Positions 16,424 to 25,377 are shown, counted from the stretch's first letter. The stretch is 64,000 nt of DNA from JAQWQB01 sp047636995 (GCA_047636995.1 JBLIGQ010000008.1:1-64000), one strand, 5' to 3'. Numbers and translations: made by a program. The notes: generated by a model from the letters alone, not told the origin.

Positions 16424-17221
16424 GTGAAAAGTCTTTTAACAACAACCACATTTTCATCACGTCAGAAACTCAAAGATTTCCTTGATGAAAAGGCAGATCA
16501 TTACAATCAACCAGCGTTTCTGAAAGAAGATCCGGTGCAAATACCTCATTCGCTTAAGCGGAAAGAAGACAAAGAGATAGCGGGTTTTTTGGCGGCAACG
16601 ATTGCATGGGGACAACGGCCTACGATTATAAGAAATGCATACTCTATTCTTGAGCGCATGGACGGTGCGCCCCATGATTTTGTTTGCAATGCGCAAGCTG
16701 AAGACTTGAAAAGACTGGAAGGTTTTGTGCACAGAACCTTCAATGATTCTGACCTTCTTTATTTTATCGAAGCCTTGAGAAATATTTATTCTTCGCATGG
16801 AGGATTGGAACAGGTATTTACTGCAGCATTTAATTCTGACGCAGATGCAAGCGATGCAATTGCATGTTTTCGAAGTGTCTTCTTTGAGTTAGATCACCTT
16901 CCACGCACGCAAAAGCACATTGCGAATCCTCAAAAGGGTTCTTCAGCTAAGCGGATAAACATGTACCTCAGGTGGATGGTTAGACAAGATACAAAAGGCG
17001 TTGATTTGGGACTTTGGAAAGGGATTTCGCCTAGCAAGCTATACCTGCCTTTAGACACTCATACAGGGAATATTGCTAGACAACTGGGTTTGTTAGAGCG
17101 CAAACAGAATGATTGGAAGGCTGTGGCGGAAGTCACTTCGAATTTGTCAAAATTAGATCCGAAAGATCCCGTGAAATATGATTATGCGCTTTTCGGATTA
17201 GGAGTATATGAAACCGTTTAA
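16424..17221 (+). CDS. TIGR02757 family protein (DUF2400)
   Basis: The 265-residue protein starts at GTG 16424. It matches the TIGR02757/DUF2400 family of Bacteroidota and some Proteobacteria: KRKEDKEIAGFLAATIAWGQ, FVHRTFNDSDLLYFIEAL, SSAKRINMYLRWMVR and LYLPLDTHTGNIARQLG. The fold is probably helical and related to HhH-GPD-like DNA glycosylases; the Lys/Asp pattern in MYLRWMVRQ...PLDTHT recalls them, but the activity is not shown. It lies 5 bp ahead of mnmD in a run of three tight genes. It is divergent from the BatA operon with only 52 bp between start codons. Confidence 0.8.
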   Translation: MKSLLTTTTFSSRQKLKDFLDEKADHYNQPAFLKEDPVQIPHSLKRKEDKEIAGFLAATIAWGQRPTIIRNAYSILERMDGAPHDFVCNAQAEDLKRLEGFVHRTFNDSDLLYFIEALRNIYSSHGGLEQVFTAAFNSDADASDAIACFRSVFFELDHLPRTQKHIANPQKGSSAKRINMYLRWMVRQDTKGVDLGLWKGISPSKLYLPLDTHTGNIARQLGLLERKQNDWKAVAEVTSNLSKLDPKDPVKYDYALFGLGVYETV

Positions 17222-17226
17222 AGGTC

Positions 17227-17889
17227 ATGGAAAGAAGGGTAATTGAAACAGGTGATGGCTCCTATACTTTGGAGTTAGAAGGAATTGAAGAAACATATCA
17301 TTCAAGGCATGGAGCAGTTCAAGAATCACGTTACGTGTTTATTCTGAAAGGATTAACTGAGATGCTGCAGGCAAAAGACACGATCAATGTTTTAGAAGTT
17401 GGGTTCGGTACAGGTTTGAATGCCCTGCTGACACGCGAAGCAATTAATGGTGTAGACGTGAAAGTGAACTACCACGCGTTAGAAACCACGCCGCTTGAAT
17501 TGGAGGAACTGAGTCTCTTGGGGTATGTCAAAGGTGTGCCTGATTTCGAGGCGTTTTATCAACAAATGCATGAGGCGTTGTGGGATGAATCAGTTGTGTT
17601 AGACGAACAGTTTGCCATCACAAAATTGAAATGTTCATTGGAAGAATTTGAGTCATCGGTTCATTTTGACCTAATCTATTTTGATGCTTTTGGTCCGCGA
17701 ACTCAACCCCATTTATGGTCGCTAGATTTATTTAAAAAGCTGGCTCAAATGACAAACAGCGAGGGTGTTTTTGTTACCTATTGTGCCAAGGGGCAGGTGC
17801 GAAGAGATTTAATAGAAGCCGGGTTTGAAATGGAGCGCTTGAGCGGCCCTCCTGGGAAAAGACACATGCTAAGAGGAGTAAAGCCATGA
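17227..17889 (+). CDS. mnmD: tRNA 5-(aminomethyl)-2-thiouridine methyltransferase, MnmD-type
   Basis: The 220-residue protein corresponds to the methyltransferase half of MnmC (DUF752/Methyltransf_30) without the FAD oxidase half, as in stand-alone MnmD. It transfers a methyl group from S-adenosylmethionine to nm5(s2)U34 of tRNA. Motifs are GDGSYTLELEGIEETYHSRHG at the N-terminus (shared by the family), the SAM-binding VLEVGFGTGLNALL, FDLIYFDAFGPRTQPHLW and the C-terminal LSGPPGKRHMLRG. Its stop overlaps the ATG of the Nudix gene (ATGA). Confidence 0.92.
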   Translation: MERRVIETGDGSYTLELEGIEETYHSRHGAVQESRYVFILKGLTEMLQAKDTINVLEVGFGTGLNALLTREAINGVDVKVNYHALETTPLELEELSLLGYVKGVPDFEAFYQQMHEALWDESVVLDEQFAITKLKCSLEEFESSVHFDLIYFDAFGPRTQPHLWSLDLFKKLAQMTNSEGVFVTYCAKGQVRRDLIEAGFEMERLSGPPGKRHMLRGVKP

Positions 17890-18338
17890 AAATGAACAGG
17901 TTCAATGTGCGCGGATACATGCTTGTAATACAGGAAGGTTGCCTGCTGCTGAGTGATGAGGTTTTGCAAGGCGACTATGCTACCAAATTTCCGGGTGGAG
18001 GATTGGAGTATGGCGAAGGGCTGATCGAATGTATCCTTCGCGAAGCACAAGAAGAACTAGGACAGGAGGTTGAAATTTTAAATCATTTTTACACAACAGA
18101 CTTTTGCCAGCCAAGTGTTTTTCGTCCTGAAGACCAAATGATTTCAGTTTATTATACAGCGAAATTGAAATCCGAACAAACTTTTCATACGAGCGAAAAA
18201 CCATTCGATTTCGTTCGGTTTGAAGAGCGTGAAGAAGCTTTTAGGTGGAAAAAAATCAACGATTTACTGCCTTCAGAAATGACCTTTCCGATTGATCAGG
18301 TTGTGGTTAGAATGCTTCGCGAAACACACCTCAAGTAA
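17886..18338 (+). CDS. Nudix hydrolase
   Basis: The 150-residue protein has a full Nudix box, G-x5-E-x7-RE-A-x-EE-x-G (FPGGGLEYGEGLIECIL then REAQEELG, about residues 38-60). The substrate is a nucleoside diphosphate linked to some moiety; no subfamily signature is clear. It is translationally coupled to mnmD. Its last 8 bp overlap the end of the convergent hypothetical gene at 18331-18912. Confidence 0.88.
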   Translation: MKMNRFNVRGYMLVIQEGCLLLSDEVLQGDYATKFPGGGLEYGEGLIECILREAQEELGQEVEILNHFYTTDFCQPSVFRPEDQMISVYYTAKLKSEQTFHTSEKPFDFVRFEEREEAFRWKKINDLLPSEMTFPIDQVVVRMLRETHLK

Positions 18339-18912
18339 CTGGACCAAGGCGCTTCATAACCATGTCAGATATTTTAGAAGTAAGGTGCATTGGAGATTGG
18401 GTCCGCCAAGCGAGGTCATCTAACTTCCCGCCCAAAACGAAGTAGCTATCAACGTTTGCATCTTTGAGGTCATCTAGCACGTGGGGGAGGAAATTCACAA
18501 GGGCAATCCACCCGTCTTCATCATCTACTTCTTCAAACCATTCTTCATAGTAACAGTCATCAGAACTATGAAAATTGAGTACATTTTCACCAATCAGGAT
18601 GAATTTCACAATGCCATGTAGCATCATGTGTTCAATGATTTCGCGCTTGAAAATCATGACATCATTGTGAAGACAATCATTCCACTCACCTAAAAGCTCA
18701 ATCACAGCAACGCGATCAGAGTAGTCAACGAAAATCACCTTCGCAAAAAGGGTAGAAGAACCAATGTTATCCCACTGCGGGTGGATGTAATGATCGTAGA
18801 CCTTTTCGTGGTATTGAAACTCATTGTATTCTCTTTCGAAGAATGGCGAAAGGGGATCTTCACTAGCAACGTAAAAATTCCTCCAATTGTAAAATGGCTC
18901 AAGCGTATGCAC
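18331..18912 (-). CDS. Conserved-looking hypothetical protein
   Basis: The 193-residue protein starts at GTG 18912; there is no in-frame ATG close by. It is acidic and rich in Asp, Glu, Tyr and Trp, with a stretch IGSSTLFAKVIFVDYSDR, a repeated FKREIIEHMMLHGIVKFI segment and an acidic patch DDCYYEEWFEEVDDEDGW near residues 117-134. It has no signal peptide or membrane helix. I do not recognise it. It lies 7 bp after murQ on the same strand and is probably co-transcribed with it. Confidence 0.65.
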   Translation of the reverse strand: MHTLEPFYNWRNFYVASEDPLSPFFEREYNEFQYHEKVYDHYIHPQWDNIGSSTLFAKVIFVDYSDRVAVIELLGEWNDCLHNDVMIFKREIIEHMMLHGIVKFILIGENVLNFHSSDDCYYEEWFEEVDDEDGWIALVNFLPHVLDDLKDANVDSYFVLGGKLDDLAWRTQSPMHLTSKISDMVMKRLGPVT

Positions 18913-18919
18913 TATACTT

Positions 18920-19738
18920 TTATTTATTGAGGTGAGCGTCTATTGCTAATCGCACACTTCCGTGGATTTCTAATAATTTTTTTGCGGCGGCTTTATCGAG
19001 TTGGGTCGCTTCAATGATCATTCGTGTGCCTCTGTCAACTAATTTATTATTTGCCAGTTGCATATCTACCATCCGATTTCCTCTCACTTTGCCAAGTTTA
19101 ATCATAACTGCGGTAGAGATCATATTTAAAATCAACTTTTGGGCAGTTCCAGCTTTCATTCGTGTGCTTCCAGTGACGAATTCAGGACCAGTAACCGCTA
19201 CTATTGGGAAATCTGCTGCTGCTTCCAAAAGCGTGTTTTCGTTGCATGTAATGCACCCTGTTGTAATTCCTTCAGCGTTGCATTTGTTCAATGCGCCTAT
19301 GACATAAGGTGTTCCTCCGCTTGCAGCGATCCCTATGACCACATCCTTCGAGCTTACGTCGTTTTCAAGCAAGTCTTTCCAGCCTTGGTCTTGATCATCT
19401 TCTGCAAATTCAACTGCTTCGCGAATAGCAGAATCACCGCCTGCAATTAAACCGATAACCACTCCATGGGGTATGCCAAAGGTGGGAGGACATTCAGATG
19501 CGTCAACCACACCGAGTCTTCCACTGGTTCCGGCTCCCATATAGAACAACCTTCCTCCATCGCGAAGCTTATCAGCAATGGCGTTAACAAGTGGTACAAT
19601 CTTTGGAATAGCAGAAATAATGGTCATTGCAACACTTTGGTCCTCTCTATTTATGTTGGTTAATAAATCTGAGACAGACATTTGATCCAAGTTAGCATAA
19701 TTGCCAGGTCTTTCTGTGTGGGGCAGTTCATCATTCAT
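18920..19738 (-). CDS. murQ: N-acetylmuramic acid 6-phosphate etherase
   Basis: The 272-residue SIS-fold enzyme cleaves the D-lactyl ether of MurNAc-6-P to give GlcNAc-6-P in peptidoglycan recycling. Recognisable parts are the start TERPGNYANLDQMSV, FYMGAGTSGRLGVVDASECPPTFG, the active-site-like AEDDQDQGW, VVIGIAASGGTPYVIGAL and EFVTGSTRMKAGTAQKLILN. It is slightly shorter than E. coli MurQ (about 298) because the C-terminal helices are trimmed. No MurNAc kinase or PTS gene lies nearby. A -7 box sits 4 bases before the ATG. Confidence 0.93.
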   Translation of the reverse strand: MNDELPHTERPGNYANLDQMSVSDLLTNINREDQSVAMTIISAIPKIVPLVNAIADKLRDGGRLFYMGAGTSGRLGVVDASECPPTFGIPHGVVIGLIAGGDSAIREAVEFAEDDQDQGWKDLLENDVSSKDVVIGIAASGGTPYVIGALNKCNAEGITTGCITCNENTLLEAAADFPIVAVTGPEFVTGSTRMKAGTAQKLILNMISTAVMIKLGKVRGNRMVDMQLANNKLVDRGTRMIIEATQLDKAAAKKLLEIHGSVRLAIDAHLNK

Positions 19739-19742
19739 AGTG

Positions 19743-19750
19743 CAAAGTTA
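19743..19750 (-). promoter_or_regulatory. -7 box of murQ, nearly leaderless
   Basis: Minus-strand TAACTTTG fits TAnnTTTG exactly and ends 4 bases before the murQ ATG (19738). Confidence 0.6.
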
Positions 19751-19900
19751 CCTCATTTCCCATTTAAGATTTGATAGCAGAATGAATTCCAAATGAACAG
19801 AAGATCAGAGGCTTTGAATGCACCAAAGCAATGAAAATTGGAACAGAGACCTAAAAAACGATTACTTTTAACACGCTAACAAGCTAACACACTTGCCTAG

Positions 19901-21541
19901 ATGAAATTAAAGCTACTCCTCAGCATTCTTGCTGTTACCCTTTGCGCTTCAAGCGTCAATGCGATTGAAATTCTTCAAGCTGACACCAATGATACTGGTG
20001 GCTTTTTTGATAGTGCAGCCATTCCTGCCAAATTGATTAAAGCAAAACACGAGTTCAATGAAAAGAACATGCGTGGAGCCCTGATTATTTACCGTGAAAT
20101 TCTAGAGATCGAAGCGAAGAACACAACAGCTCTGTATTGGACTGCACGCTGTCATTATGACCTCAAAAAATATAGTTTGGCGAAGAACTACCTCGATAAA
20201 ACGTTAGCTGAAAATCCAAAAGCCCAGGATAACATTGATTTCTTTTACGGGAAAATACACCACAGACTTGCTGAACTTGATTTAGCCATTGAGAGTTACC
20301 AAAAGTTCTTAGACGAGAATGGAAACAAGAATTCCCTCGATGTAGAGGATGCTAAGCAATACATTGCACAGTGTAGGTATGCAAAAGAAATGATGCAACA
20401 CCCGGTTAACGTCGAAATCAAAAACATGGGCACAGAAGTGAATTCCAGATTTGATGAGTATGCACCTGCTGTTACGGCCAACGGCCAACGACTTTATTTC
20501 ACATCAAGGAGATCAACTTCTGTTGGCGGTGATATTGATGAAGGGGGAGATTACAAGTTTTTCGAAGACGTTTACTATACTGAGTGGAGTGAAGAAAAGA
20601 ATATGTGGTCTAACTCCCGTGGAGTTGAAGGTGAAGTGAATTCTCCCACTTACGATGCGATTCTCTCAATTTCTCCAGATGGAAATCAAATGTATGTCTA
20701 CCGAAACAATCAGAACAGTGCGGGTGATATTTTCGTTGCGGGCTATGATGTGCATGAAGAAGAGTGGCGCGCTCCGGTGAAAATGCCGAAACCCGTGAAT
20801 ACTTCCTACTTCGAAAGTTCAGTTTCAATCACACAAGATGGTGAGGTACTCTACTTCGTTAGTGAGCGTCCTGAAGGCCAAGGCCAAGGAGATATTTACA
20901 TGTCGAAAAAAGGCAATGGCGAAACATGGAATAAGCCAGAGAACTTAGGATTGGTGATCAATACTGAGCTTGATGAGAAATTTGTGTTCATTCATCCCAA
21001 TGGAAAGGCCCTCTATTTTGCCAGTAACGGACATCAAACGCTCGGGAGCTATGATATCTTTCGCTCTGAATATGTGAACGGACAATGGAGTATCCCGGTC
21101 AATTTGGGCTATCCAATTAATACGGTGAATGAAGAGTCTACTTTCTCTCTTACATCTAACAACAAAGACTTGTTCATTGCAGCAGAATATGCAGATGCGC
21201 TTGGTGAACGCGATATTTATCAAATAGACGTTTCTAATTATCCATTGGTGGCAGAGGGCTATGATAAGAGCAGCTATGGCACTTTGATTCTTACGGTCAA
21301 AGACGTTGATGGGGAGCCTCTGAAAAACGCTGTTGTTCAGATTTATCTTACAGCAGGTTCTGGCCGTGTTTTGGTGAGTGAAAAGACAGACAAGCTAGGG
21401 TTGCTTCGTGTGAATCTTCCAGGCGGTGTTACTTATACTGTTAAAGCTGAAGCGAAAAAAATGACCACTCAAATGAATGTTGAGATAAAGCTCAATGATG
21501 AAGGTGAGACTGTTGTTAAAGAGACGCTTCAATTCAAATAG
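19901..21541 (+). CDS. PorE-like TPR/PD40 propeller protein without OmpA domain
   Basis: The 546-residue exported protein has a signal peptide MKLKLLLSILAVTLCASSVNA. TPR-like helices follow (about 40-165, ALYWTARCHYDLKKYSLAKNYL). Next is a PD40/WD40-like beta propeller (about 180-440) with repeats such as EYAPAVTANGQRLYFTSRR, ILSISPDGNQMYVYRN, KFVFIHPNGKALYFASNG and GSYDIFRSEY. The last ~80 residues are a carboxypeptidase-regulatory-like beta sandwich (LILTVKDVDGEPLKNAVVQI). This order equals PorE of the T9SS and its relatives, except that the peptidoglycan-binding OmpA domain at the C-terminus is absent. It is therefore a paralogue or partner rather than PorE itself. Its stop is 3 bp from the stop of the convergent beta-mannosidase gene. 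Confidence 0.8.
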   Translation: MKLKLLLSILAVTLCASSVNAIEILQADTNDTGGFFDSAAIPAKLIKAKHEFNEKNMRGALIIYREILEIEAKNTTALYWTARCHYDLKKYSLAKNYLDKTLAENPKAQDNIDFFYGKIHHRLAELDLAIESYQKFLDENGNKNSLDVEDAKQYIAQCRYAKEMMQHPVNVEIKNMGTEVNSRFDEYAPAVTANGQRLYFTSRRSTSVGGDIDEGGDYKFFEDVYYTEWSEEKNMWSNSRGVEGEVNSPTYDAILSISPDGNQMYVYRNNQNSAGDIFVAGYDVHEEEWRAPVKMPKPVNTSYFESSVSITQDGEVLYFVSERPEGQGQGDIYMSKKGNGETWNKPENLGLVINTELDEKFVFIHPNGKALYFASNGHQTLGSYDIFRSEYVNGQWSIPVNLGYPINTVNEESTFSLTSNNKDLFIAAEYADALGERDIYQIDVSNYPLVAEGYDKSSYGTLILTVKDVDGEPLKNAVVQIYLTAGSGRVLVSEKTDKLGLLRVNLPGGVTYTVKAEAKKMTTQMNVEIKLNDEGETVVKETLQFK

Positions 21542-21544
21542 GAG

Positions 21545-24055
21545 CTATTGAACGCTGCCTATATCCATCATTTCTAAACGCAGGGCTTCATTAAGCGGTG
21601 TGAAAGGAGTGAAGGTGATGGTTTTCATTCTGCCAGGGATGAGGTCAAAATAGTTTTCGCTCCAAATCCCTTCAACTTGTGCCGTTAGACGTATCGCTTT
21701 GTGGTAAACGTTGCTGCGGAAGGTAATGGCGTATGCCCCCTTGTCTTCCGCAATTTTAAAGTTTGGACGTTGAGATGGAAGTAAAAAGTCTTTCGTTTTA
21801 TTCGGACTCCAAGTGAGGGAATGTGTTTCCTCTCCAGAGGTCCAATCTACAATCCAGAATGCATTTTTCGGTGTCTTTAATCCCGAAAATAACTCAAAAC
21901 TACTGCCAGTAGGAATGGTTTTTTCAGTCAAATGAATGGCCTCAATTTCCTGTCCGAAATAAGTCATGCACGTGAGTTCGAACTTGATGTTTTGAGGGAG
22001 ACCATCATTGATCATCCGCAACCCGAGCGTATCATTGCGGAGCTCTGGCCAGAGAGCTAAAGGAGCATACGCTTTGCGAAGCCCATAATGCAGCGCTTTC
22101 CAATTTCCATCAGAGTCAATGCTGCTCCAGCTAGCAGCGGGCCAAACGTCATTGAGTTGCCAGTACAGCGTGCCCATGCAGTATGGTTGGGCAGCACGTT
22201 GTGCGCGAATTCCTTTTACAATGCCTTCGGCTTGTACAATCTGACTCAAGTACAACCACTCCTCAAACGCGCTTGGAGAAATGAATTCTCTTTTGAGATA
22301 GGTGCTGATCAGTTCAAATCCTCGGGGATGCTTTTCATGGTATTGAACAGCGGAGGATGTGCTGTCCCAGAAAGCCTCTTTGGCAATTTGCCGCATTACT
22401 GAAGGCTGAGGAAAACTTTGAAAACCAAATTCACTCATAAAGCGAGGGACCTTGGTTGTGAGTGAGTCAAAGTCCTCAGCATCATGCCAAACACCCCAGT
22501 AATGAGCGTCTCCCCTGAACTGATGGTTCTTGTCACCTCTACCAAGCATTGGGGAAGATTCCCAGTAGGCAGCATCGTCTAATTCATTGACTGTTTTTGG
22601 GAGTGCTTTTTGGAATACTCTTTTGTAGCTTTTCCAAACGGCTTTTTTCTCTCGAGATGATAATCCAGATTGCCAGCCCCAGCGGTGCCAACCCTCTGAG
22701 CTTTCATTGTTTCCACACCAAAGCGCAATACATGGGTGAGCTCCAATTCGCTTTACTTGCTCCTCTGCCTCTGCTTTTATATTCGAACAAAAGTCTTTGT
22801 CACCGGGATACATGGCACAGGCGTACATGAAATCTTGCCACACTAAAATACCCATAGAGTCACAGATGGAATAGAATTCATCTGTTTCATAGATTCCACC
22901 GCCCCAAACCCGCAGCATATTCATGTGCACGTCTTTTGCTTGTTGCAGAAGTGTTCGTGTTTGTGCTTCAGTTACCCGAGCTTGGAAAACATCTTGGGGA
23001 ATGTAATTCGCCCCTTTCATGAAGATTGGTTTATTGTTGACCTTGAAAGAGAAACTAGAACCGAGGCTGTCAGGAGAAGTTACTAGTTCAACCGTTCTAA
23101 TTCCAGTTTTAAATCGACTTACATCAAAAGCTGATGAAGCAGAAGATTTCAATTTGAGGTGAGCATCATAGAGGTTTGCCTCGCCTGAGCCATTTGGCCA
23201 CCAAAGCTTTGGGTTTTGAACTTCAATTTCAAAAACCAATGTTTGCACTCCTTTGTCTACCTCTAGGAAACCTGTTAGTTGCTGTTTCTGTTCACCATGT
23301 AAGAACATTAGTGAATAATCTACTTTGTCTTTTGTGGTGGCTTCAAGTTCAATAACACACTCTAAAAGTGCTTTTTCATTTGAGCATGAAATGGTCTCTA
23401 TTTTCGTGTTTCGAATTAAAAAATCACTCCATTGCTCCACGAAGAGATCGCCTGTTATGCCTGAAGTAGTCAACTTCGGCCCCCAATCCCAACCGTAATG
23501 AAACTGTGGTTTTCTGGTAACCGCACGAATGGCATCGCCAGGTAAAGGATGTTTTGAATCGTCAACTTTCTTTTGTCCTGAGCGGATGGGACTTTTAATG
23601 ATCACGCCAACGGTGTTCCCTTCTGGACGAATCAGCTCTTTTATATTGAATCGATAAGTCCGAAAATAATTTTCTGTCTCACCAATAAGTTGTCCGTTGA
23701 AATAGATTTCTGCATACGTATCAACACCCTCAAGAACAAGGTCCACATGGTCTTTGGTTTCATATCCGTTTTTCAATTGAAAGGGGACACACGTATAGCT
23801 CCAGTCTTTGTTTTCAACCCATTGTGCCTTAGCGGCATTTTCAAAAAGGTAGGGATCTTTTATTTGGCCTGCCTGAAGCAATGTTTCGTGAACACTTCCC
23901 GGTAAAATGGCATTGGCGTAGGTGCGTTCAGTACGCACATCTGTTAGGGTCCACTCTAAATTTGTTAACGAGGTTCTCGTAACTTGAGCTTGAATTGAAG
24001 GGGTGTAAAACAATATAAGCAGCAGAAAGATTATTCTAGTAGAAGATGCCGTCAT
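21545..24055 (-). CDS. Exported beta-mannosidase, GH2
   Basis: The protein has 836 residues from ATG 24055 (MTASSTRIIFLLLILFYTPSIQAQ is a signal peptide); an upstream TTG at 24073 is not needed. The family layout is a sugar-binding jelly roll (about 30-190), Ig-like domains, and a TIM barrel. The catalytic acid/base is Glu451 in ALWCGNNESSEGW and the nucleophile Glu542 in RFMSEFGFQSFP. KGANYIPQDVFQAR, MLRVWGGGIYETDEFY and YWQLNDVWPAASWSS are typical of bacterial and eukaryotic beta-mannosidases. It releases terminal beta-mannose from mannans or glycans in the periplasm. It is not part of a recognisable polysaccharide utilisation locus here. The ATG shares the palindrome CATG with the ATG of the opposite gene at 24054. 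Confidence 0.92.
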   Translation of the reverse strand: MTASSTRIIFLLLILFYTPSIQAQVTRTSLTNLEWTLTDVRTERTYANAILPGSVHETLLQAGQIKDPYLFENAAKAQWVENKDWSYTCVPFQLKNGYETKDHVDLVLEGVDTYAEIYFNGQLIGETENYFRTYRFNIKELIRPEGNTVGVIIKSPIRSGQKKVDDSKHPLPGDAIRAVTRKPQFHYGWDWGPKLTTSGITGDLFVEQWSDFLIRNTKIETISCSNEKALLECVIELEATTKDKVDYSLMFLHGEQKQQLTGFLEVDKGVQTLVFEIEVQNPKLWWPNGSGEANLYDAHLKLKSSASSAFDVSRFKTGIRTVELVTSPDSLGSSFSFKVNNKPIFMKGANYIPQDVFQARVTEAQTRTLLQQAKDVHMNMLRVWGGGIYETDEFYSICDSMGILVWQDFMYACAMYPGDKDFCSNIKAEAEEQVKRIGAHPCIALWCGNNESSEGWHRWGWQSGLSSREKKAVWKSYKRVFQKALPKTVNELDDAAYWESSPMLGRGDKNHQFRGDAHYWGVWHDAEDFDSLTTKVPRFMSEFGFQSFPQPSVMRQIAKEAFWDSTSSAVQYHEKHPRGFELISTYLKREFISPSAFEEWLYLSQIVQAEGIVKGIRAQRAAQPYCMGTLYWQLNDVWPAASWSSIDSDGNWKALHYGLRKAYAPLALWPELRNDTLGLRMINDGLPQNIKFELTCMTYFGQEIEAIHLTEKTIPTGSSFELFSGLKTPKNAFWIVDWTSGEETHSLTWSPNKTKDFLLPSQRPNFKIAEDKGAYAITFRSNVYHKAIRLTAQVEGIWSENYFDLIPGRMKTITFTPFTPLNEALRLEMMDIGSVQ

Positions 24056-24317
24056 GGAGGAAAGATCATTCAAAAAGTTGAAGAAAGCAGAAAGATACCT
24101 AATCTTAAAAAAAGAAGGTGTTTTTCTTGCTTCGCGAATGCACTCCAGTTTCCAAGTTGGGTTGTATTATTTTAATGGAATGTACATTGAATTGTGGAAA
24201 CGGATTGGTCTTGATTATGTTGATTACATTGAAGTAGTAGACAAAAAAAAGGCTGTAGATAGCTATGTAGATTTTATTGACCTGGGGTTAGACGGGCTTT
24301 TAGGTGAAGGCAAATAA
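24054..24317 (+). CDS. Small hypothetical protein, divergent start overlap
   Basis: The 87-residue protein is basic at the N-terminus (MEERSFKKLKKAERYLILKKEG) and then alternates hydrophobic and aromatic residues (FQVGLYYFNGMYIELWKRIG). It ends acidic (DLGLDGLLGEG). The shape resembles small Bacteroidota proteins that carry a single beta-rich domain, but I cannot name a family. Codon use looks like real coding sequence. The ATG (24054-24056) overlaps the minus-strand ATG of the beta-mannosidase gene, so each promoter must lie inside the other gene. The next in-frame ATG is at 24138. Confidence 0.6.
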   Translation: MEERSFKKLKKAERYLILKKEGVFLASRMHSSFQVGLYYFNGMYIELWKRIGLDYVDYIEVVDKKKAVDSYVDFIDLGLDGLLGEGK

Positions 24318-24642
24318 GCCGCTCTTTCTTCATTGAGTGCACGTTGTATGAGGTTGCTCCTTTTTAAAAATCCATCAGAAGATCATTGGATTGTGCCCCC
24401 GGTTTCTTGAGCCTTGAAGCACCCTTACTGATGAGCAGGAAGCATCAATTGTCACTTTTCACAACCAGCATTGTGAAAAATTCGCTTTGGATTTCGGGAG
24501 TGATGAATCTAAATTTTTGTTTGTCGTTAAAAAGAGGAGTTACGCTGCGCGAAAGACAAGAAGTCTTCATGGTGAAATAGTCAATGTACCGAAGCAGATA
24601 ACAGGCAGAGCACAAGAATTAGAGAAGAAAATACGCAGAGGG
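24318..24642 (+). other. Intergenic region with a possible decayed small gene
   Basis: Between the small hypothetical gene and the end of aroE there is no intact gene. ATG 24348 opens a frame reading MRLLLFKNPSEDHW and then a stop. Another frame, open from 24418 but without a start codon, reads plausible protein (LTDEQEASIVTFHNQ, KFLFVVKKRSYAARK, ITGRAQELEKKIRRG) with coding-like codons and runs into antisense aroE. Two frameshifts would be needed to join the pieces. This looks like a pseudogene remnant, but a chance reading frame is not excluded. Confidence 0.35.
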
Positions 24643-25377
24643 TTACGACTGCCAAATACGCCAAGCTTCTTCTGCTTGGAAGCGAAGCATGTCTGCTCCG
24701 TTCAGGACCATTGCTCCTTGCTTTTTTGCTTCGCGAAGCAAAAGCGTCTCTTCAGGATTGTAGATGAGGTCTACTACAAAATGATTCTTACCTAAGATAG
24801 AAGTAGTTAAGGCAGGGGCAGAATCTTCATTGGGGTGCATGCCAACAGGAGTGCAATTTACAATCATCAAGCAAGCATTTACAATGGCTTCATTCAGATC
24901 TTTGTAGGCAAAAGCATTTTGAATGACAGGATTTCGCGAAGCAAAGAAAACCTGAATCCCTATTTCACTTAGCACAGATGCTACCGCTTTTGCAGCGCCG
25001 CCTGTGCCTAGAATTAGCGCACGTTCATGCTTGTTCTCTAGGAAAGGACGAATGCTCGCTTTGAATCCGTAAGCGTCAGTATTGTACCCTTTTGTTTTTC
25101 CATTCTCAATTTTGATTGTATTCACGGCACCAATGCGTTTGGCGAGGTCATCAACGTCATCAAGAAATGGGATAATCTGCTCTTTGAATGGAGTGGTAAC
25201 GTTGAGGCCTTTCAGCTCAGGTGTTGATGAAATGAGTTCTGTAAAAGCATCAATGGATTCCAATTCATAAAGGTCATAGACGTAATCAGTGAGGCCTTCT
25301 TTGGCAAACCGGTCATTAAAATACGTGGCTGAAAATGAGTGGCCAAGTTTCTCACCAATGAGTCCGAAGCGATTCAT
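24643..25377 (-). CDS. aroE: Shikimate dehydrogenase
   Basis: The 244-residue enzyme reduces 3-dehydroshikimate with NADPH in the aromatic amino acid pathway. Substrate-binding residues are seen in GEKLGHSFSATYFNDRF, the catalytic Lys/Asp region in NVTTPFKEQIIPFLDDVD and NTDAYGF. The nucleotide-binding GTGGAAKAVASVL and the C-terminal GADMLRFQAEEAWRIW also fit. The length is a little under the E. coli enzyme (272), as usual in the phylum. It is the last gene of a five-gene operon; its ATG overlaps the popT stop (ATGA). Confidence 0.93.
   Translation of the reverse strand: MNRFGLIGEKLGHSFSATYFNDRFAKEGLTDYVYDLYELESIDAFTELISSTPELKGLNVTTPFKEQIIPFLDDVDDLAKRIGAVNTIKIENGKTKGYNTDAYGFKASIRPFLENKHERALILGTGGAAKAVASVLSEIGIQVFFASRNPVIQNAFAYKDLNEAIVNACLMIVNCTPVGMHPNEDSAPALTTSILGKNHFVVDLIYNPEETLLLREAKKQGAMVLNGADMLRFQAEEAWRIWQS

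Noticed and set aside
24487..24795. 102-residue plus-strand reading frame
   Set aside because: It starts at TTG, and its second half is antisense to aroE. Only the part before 24643 is kept, as a possible remnant.
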